DNA of 9,946 nucleotides from Cryomorphaceae bacterium (GTDB taxonomy: Bacteria > Bacteroidota > Bacteroidia > Flavobacteriales > Schleiferiaceae): positions 1 to 9,946 of the forward strand of contig JABMNC010000053.1 of NCBI GenBank assembly GCA_013205365.1, written 5' to 3'. The translations under genes and the position numbers were made by a program. The notes under the pieces are model-generated. The model searched no databases. It worked only from the letters and a program-made list of their open reading frames with translations, and had not been told where the DNA came from. Below, piece by piece: positions 7,013 to 9,946 of this stretch. Within the stretch, counting starts at the first letter, position 1, and each line of letters opens with the position of its first letter.

Positions 7013-8878
7013 ATGAAACAAATCCTTAGCCTCACCGCCCTCGCACTGGTGGGTTCCGCCTTTGCCCAATCGGTCTACCGCGTCGAACTGAAGGCCGACG
7101 GGGCCACCGTAGAGCACCGCGAATTCCCTGCTCCCGACGCCAACTTGGCCGACGGTTTTGCCGCGACCTACCATCTTCCTAAAACTATTCCGGGAACCTA
7201 TGCCACGCTGGACTACGGACGGTTTGTGACGGATTTTTCGGCCATCGACGGCGATGGCAAAGCCCTGAAGGTGAAAAAGCTGGGCAACAACAGTTGGACC
7301 GTCAGCGGTTCCGCCGCCCCAGTTGCTGTGCGCTACACAGTGGCCAGCATCATGGAAGTAAAAACCAAAAAGAACAAGATTTTTGAACCCGCAAGCACCT
7401 TCCACGACGACCAAAAGGGTTCGGTACTTAACGGCGGCGGCGTCTATGGATTTTGGACCGGCCAAGAGCGCGGTTCTGTTACGGTGGACCTTGGAACGCC
7501 CGACGGATGGTTTGCTGCTACTTCACTCGAGGGTTCTGCGGCCAATGGACGCACCATGCTCCGTGCAGAAAGCTACCATGCCTTGCTCGACAACCCGGTG
7601 CTGCTGACCAAGCCCGACACGGCCGGATTCTGGGTTGCCAACACCCGCGTGACCATTGCAGTGCTCGACCTCAACGGAACGTCACGGGCCGCAGATTTTA
7701 AGCGCGAACTAGAGGCAGACATGGCAGCGGTGGCTCGTTTTCTGCCCAAGCTCCCCGTAGACCGCTACACCTTCTTGACGATGGTGGGCGACTTCCGCTG
7801 GGCCGGCGACATTTTATTCAGCGGAAAACCCAGCATTGGCGGCATAATTAAGGTTGCCCGCAGCCTCGGCAGCCAGGGTTTTGGGGCCCTTGAACACAAT
7901 ACTTCGTCGCTGTACTACCTCGGCGACTTTGGCTCGGGCGAGCGCATGCCGGCCGAGCTCCGCGTTGAAAAGCAGCTGCTCGACGCCGCCGTGCACGAAT
8001 TCATGCACGTCATCACGCCCTTGGGCTTGCACGCTCCTGCCATCCACGACTTCGACTACATCAACCCGACGATGAGCCAGCACCTCTGGCTCTACGAGGG
8101 GGTAACTGAGTACTTCGCCCAACTCATTCGATACCAGGGCGGACGCCTCACGCAGCAGGAGTACCTCGACGTGATGCGTGGCAAGCTTGCTCAGGGCAAG
8201 AAGTTCCCCAACAGCAAGTTCAGCTTCACCGAAATGTCGCGCAACGTGCTCGACAAGCCCTACAAAGACGCCTACATGCACGTCTACGACCGCGGAGCCG
8301 TAATGGCATGGCTGATCGACGCCCAGATACGCGGCGCCCATCAAAACCAGCGCTCGCTCATCGACGTCATCATGGCGCTTCACCGCCAGTACGGGCCCGA
8401 CCGTCCCTTTGAAGAGGCCGGATTCTTTGACACCTTTTGTGAGGTGGCCGAAACACCCGGGCTGCGTGAGTTTTTTGCCAAGCACGTGGAGGGGCGCGAG
8501 CCACTTCCCTATAGCGAGGCGCTGAAGTTGGTAGGCCTGGAGTATTCCGCAGAAGGCAGCGAAATCAAGGCCATCAATCCGCTCGATGCGGGCAAGAACG
8601 ACCTCAAGGTCAAGGTCAGCAACCTGGGAATGACCCGCGTAGTCAAAAAAGTAGGCCCGGAAGAGTGGGCTGGACTTCAGGTCGGCGACGAGGTCGCCAT
8701 GCAGGATTTGGTTGCAGCACGTGACGCGGCGTCTGAGAGCATTATGAAGCTTCCCGTCACTCGTGGCGGAAACCGCGTGGTCCTCGAGGTTCCGGTGAAA
8801 ACTGAAACCATAGCGCGCGCGCACAGGCTAACTGTGGCGAACGACGCGCTCTGGGGGGCGTTTACCGCGCGGCCGTAG
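7013..8878 (+). CDS. M61-family zinc metallopeptidase with C-terminal PDZ-like domain, secreted
   Basis: A 621-residue exported peptidase related to glycyl aminopeptidases. A signal peptide covers about 1-18 (KQILSLTALALVGSAFA, cut before Gln19). The N-terminal beta domain (about 20-210) is followed by the catalytic domain: GALEHN (291-296) is the M61 GxEH element, HEFMH (328-332) supplies two zinc-binding His and the catalytic Glu329, and WLYEGVTEYF (359-368) supplies the third zinc ligand, Glu362. Residues about 505-600 look like the PDZ-like domain found at the end of this family, including VVKKVGPEEWAGLQVGDEV. Length is normal. All catalytic residues are present, so it is probably active, removing N-terminal residues from peptides in the periplasm or outside. 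ATG 7013 is the only good start before the signal peptide. The gene runs toward the PIN toxin gene on the other strand. No T-tract terminator follows; a heptamer repeat does. Confidence 0.93.
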   Translation: MKQILSLTALALVGSAFAQSVYRVELKADGATVEHREFPAPDANLADGFAATYHLPKTIPGTYATLDYGRFVTDFSAIDGDGKALKVKKLGNNSWTVSGSAAPVAVRYTVASIMEVKTKKNKIFEPASTFHDDQKGSVLNGGGVYGFWTGQERGSVTVDLGTPDGWFAATSLEGSAANGRTMLRAESYHALLDNPVLLTKPDTAGFWVANTRVTIAVLDLNGTSRAADFKRELEADMAAVARFLPKLPVDRYTFLTMVGDFRWAGDILFSGKPSIGGIIKVARSLGSQGFGALEHNTSSLYYLGDFGSGERMPAELRVEKQLLDAAVHEFMHVITPLGLHAPAIHDFDYINPTMSQHLWLYEGVTEYFAQLIRYQGGRLTQQEYLDVMRGKLAQGKKFPNSKFSFTEMSRNVLDKPYKDAYMHVYDRGAVMAWLIDAQIRGAHQNQRSLIDVIMALHRQYGPDRPFEEAGFFDTFCEVAETPGLREFFAKHVEGREPLPYSEALKLVGLEYSAEGSEIKAINPLDAGKNDLKVKVSNLGMTRVVKKVGPEEWAGLQVGDEVAMQDLVAARDAASESIMKLPVTRGGNRVVLEVPVKTETIARAHRLTVANDALWGAFTARP

Positions 8879-8880
8879 CC

Positions 8881-8929
8881 AGTTGCTAGTAACTAGTTGC
8901 TAGTTGCCAGTTACTAGTTGCTAGTATTG
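8881..8929 (+). repeat. Heptanucleotide tandem repeat, about seven copies of AGTTGCT
   Basis: Successive 7-base units read AGTTGCT, AGTAACT, AGTTGCT, AGTTGCC, AGTTACT, AGTTGCT and a degenerate AGTATTG. ACTAGTTGCTAGT occurs twice exactly, 21 bases apart (8892-8904 and 8913-8925), and each copy is itself a 5-bp inverted repeat around TTG. CTAGTAACT (8886-8894) and AGTTACTAG (8909-8917) form a 9-bp inverted pair with a 14-base loop. The array fills the gap between two convergent genes and contains the stop codon of the - strand PIN gene. It may help end transcription from both sides, but no T-tract is present. Confidence 0.85.
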
Positions 8930-9481
8930 TCCGCCAAGCCGACTGAGCTGCGCCGCAGTGCGCGGTAGCCGGTTTTGGGCGAGGGCTTCGAGGAGTTGCT
9001 CGTTCGTTACGGGTATCTTGTGTCGAGCTAACCGCATGGAGTGAATTGATTCGATTGATTGCAGGGGATAATTCCGCACTAAATCAAGAAAATACTCATC
9101 GGGATGGCGAACTACGATCGGTTTAAGGAGTTCGGCGGGAAAATCACGAAGGTTAAATGTCACCAGCTCACACTGAAACTGGGACGCCAACTGAGCTACA
9201 TGCTCGTCGTCGGCATCCGGCAAACCAATTGGGACCTTGGGATGCAGATCCTTGAGGTTGTCGGGGAAGGCCTGATTGAGTTGGCGCCAAACTCGATCGC
9301 CCAACTGGTGGTCACTGTTAGCGCGGTTAAGAGCCCTGCGAAGCTCAGTCCCTAATTCTAGGCTCCAAAACATACGGTGGGCTCCCTGCCATTGGAGCCA
9401 GCATGCAAAGTCACGTAGATGAATGGGATACAGTACGTTGGCGTCAAGTACCGCGTTCGGAATAAAGTCCGTGTTCTTCAC
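8921..9481 (-). CDS. PIN-domain toxin (VapC-like ribonuclease) of a type II toxin-antitoxin pair
   Basis: A 186-residue PIN-domain protein, expected to be a metal-dependent ribonuclease held inactive by the adjacent HTH protein. The acidic residues are in place: Asp13 in AVLDANVLYP, Glu46 in LELGTELRRAL as the likely second, Asp91/Asp92 in LPDADDEHV, and the TFNLRDFP segment (108-115) that closes the site in this subfamily, followed by HPDEYFLDL. It starts at GTG 9481; an in-frame TGA just upstream rules out a longer form. Its first 38 bases overlap the end of the antitoxin gene in another frame, so its translation is probably coupled to the antitoxin. The last two codons and the TAG fall inside the heptamer repeat. 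Base composition looks somewhat more A/T-rich than the neighbours, which would fit a transferable module, but this was not measured. The target RNA is unknown. Confidence 0.88.
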   Translation of the reverse strand: MKNTDFIPNAVLDANVLYPIHLRDFACWLQWQGAHRMFWSLELGTELRRALNRANSDHQLGDRVWRQLNQAFPDNLKDLHPKVPIGLPDADDEHVAQLASQFQCELVTFNLRDFPAELLKPIVVRHPDEYFLDLVRNYPLQSIESIHSMRLARHKIPVTNEQLLEALAQNRLPRTAAQLSRLGGQY

Positions 9482-9818
9482 CGTCTTGAGTCATGGAGAC
9501 CAATGCACGCAAGGCGATTCCCCTTTGACTCGCCGCAAACGCCTCAATGTTGGCCCGGAGGACGCGGCGGTGGGTTCCGACTTTATGGGACGGAATCTCG
9601 CCCTGGTCCAACAGTTTGGCGAGGTGCGGGCGCGAAACCCCGAGCAAATCAGCCGCTTCTTGCGAGGTCAGGACTTCGGCGCGTGGCTGAAGGCGATCGA
9701 GCAGGTCGAGCGCGTCGGCGCGGTCCAATTCGAGCTCGGGCAGCACCACGGTGGTTCCGGGGGCTGCTACAGCTATGGCCAAGCGCGCAGCAAGTTCTCG
9801 CAAGTTTACGGGTTCCAT
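9444..9818 (-). CDS. Excisionase-like HTH antitoxin partner of the PIN toxin
   Basis: A 124-residue protein with a MerR/excisionase-type helix-turn-helix at about 49-95: VLTSQEAADLLGVSRPHLAK, then GEIPSHKVGTHRR, then an IEAF helix. Genes with this domain directly upstream of a PIN gene form a common type II toxin-antitoxin layout, where the HTH protein neutralises the toxin and represses its own promoter. The N-terminal third is Leu/Ala-rich and probably helical. The C-terminal tail (about 100-124, acidic DGEEHG) is the likely toxin-binding part and is encoded over the toxin start. ATG 9818 is chosen over ATG 9839 because a TAnnTTTG box lies between the two, five bases before 9818; the longer form would add MRRSFAP. 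Confidence 0.82.
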   Translation of the reverse strand: MEPVNLRELAARLAIAVAAPGTTVVLPELELDRADALDLLDRLQPRAEVLTSQEAADLLGVSRPHLAKLLDQGEIPSHKVGTHRRVLRANIEAFAASQRGIALRALVSMTQDGEEHGLYSERGT

Positions 9819-9823
9819 GGGGG

Positions 9824-9855
9824 CAAAACTACGTCGCATAATGCATTAATCGAAA
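9824..9855 (-). promoter_or_regulatory. Promoter of the toxin-antitoxin operon, leaderless type
   Basis: Reading the - strand, TAGTTTTG at 9831-9824 is an exact TAnnTTTG box. It is followed by five C residues and the ATG at 9818, so the mRNA would start at or next to the start codon. A degenerate -33 element, TTTC followed by G, ends at 9851, 19 bases from the box, which is the usual gap. Confidence 0.6.
9839..9848. promoter_or_regulatory. Candidate operator palindrome in the toxin-antitoxin promoter
   Basis: TAATGCATTA is a perfect 10-bp palindrome in the spacer between the -33-like and -7 elements. Bound protein there would block RNA polymerase. Antitoxins of this class commonly autorepress at such sites, so the HTH protein just downstream is the natural candidate. 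Binding is inferred only. Confidence 0.4.
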
Positions 9856-9946
9856 TAAACGAAACGCGAAACGGGAGGTTCCGCCACCCCAGACCTTCAG
9901 AGGCGAACGCAAGATGCAGCCGACATCGCGGCCAAACGGGTGCAAA
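9856..9946. other. Unassigned end of window upstream of the toxin-antitoxin operon
   Basis: No gene is assigned to these 91 bases. On the - strand one frame is open from the window edge through the antitoxin promoter to the TAG at 9831-9829, ending LFRLMHYAT; it could be the tail of a gene beyond the window, but it is too short to judge. A/C-rich short motifs of the form CGAAA recur at 9851-9874. No tRNA or other RNA fold was recognised. Confidence 0.3.

Noticed and set aside
6695..7465. A 256-codon open frame on the - strand across the DUF5686/M61 junction
   Set aside because: It is antisense to two well-supported genes and to the gap between them, has no domain I recognise, and no promoter-like box before its start.
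7814..8824. A 336-codon open frame on the - strand
   Set aside because: It lies wholly antisense to the M61 peptidase gene, which has a full set of catalytic motifs and a signal peptide. The antisense product shows no recognisable domain. Long antisense frames are common in G+C-rich genes.
8881..8929. CRISPR array
   Set aside because: The repeats are seven bases with no spacers, and no cas genes are present. It is a simple tandem repeat.
9419..9841. A 140-codon open frame on the + strand
   Set aside because: It is antisense to the HTH antitoxin and the start of the PIN toxin. The product is Arg/Gly/Pro-rich and looks like a shadow translation.
9870..9946. tRNA or tmRNA 3' end suggested by GGTTCCGCCACCCC
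   Set aside because: The T-arm consensus is not met, and no matching acceptor stem or cloverleaf could be drawn within the window.

Overview
The window looks like chromosomal DNA from a Bacteroidota bacterium of fairly high G+C. The evidence is a laminarin-type polysaccharide utilisation gene set, an AraR/NrtR-like NUDIX regulator, a DUF5686 outer-membrane protein, no Shine-Dalgarno-like leaders, and promoter boxes of the Bacteroidota form TAnnTTTG. Gene content suggests an aquatic, algal-glucan-using flavobacterium-like organism. I cannot name a genus.

Left part (1-4690, + strand): the downstream end of a beta-glucan (probably laminarin) utilisation locus. It holds the C-terminal part of a probable surface glycan-binding protein, a Calx-beta + GH16 endo-beta-glucanase, a rho-independent terminator, a periplasmic GH3 beta-glucosidase, and a NUDIX-fold transcriptional regulator. 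The first two genes overlap by one base (TAATG) and the last two by four bases (ATGA). A surface protein would bind glucan, GH16 would cut it, GH3 would release glucose, and the regulator would sense a product. The SusC/SusD-type transporter genes expected for such a locus are not in the window and would lie upstream.

Middle part (4691-8878, + strand): two envelope genes unrelated to sugar use. The first is a DUF5686-type outer-membrane beta-barrel protein lacking the usual N-terminal carboxypeptidase-regulatory-like domain. The second is a secreted M61-family metallopeptidase. The DUF5686 gene has a TAnnTTTG box only four bases before its start codon, which implies a leaderless mRNA.

Right part (8879-9946): a heptanucleotide tandem repeat separates the M61 gene from a convergent toxin-antitoxin pair on the - strand (excisionase-like HTH antitoxin, then PIN-domain toxin). 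The antitoxin also has a TAnnTTTG box five bases before its likely start codon, and a perfect 10-bp palindrome lies in the promoter spacer. The last roughly 90 bases are unassigned. No exotic new system is evident. The points most worth a second look are the leaderless promoter layout, the degenerate NUDIX box of the regulator, the heptamer repeat reaching into the toxin gene, the palindrome in the antitoxin promoter, and an octamer shared by three intergenic gaps.
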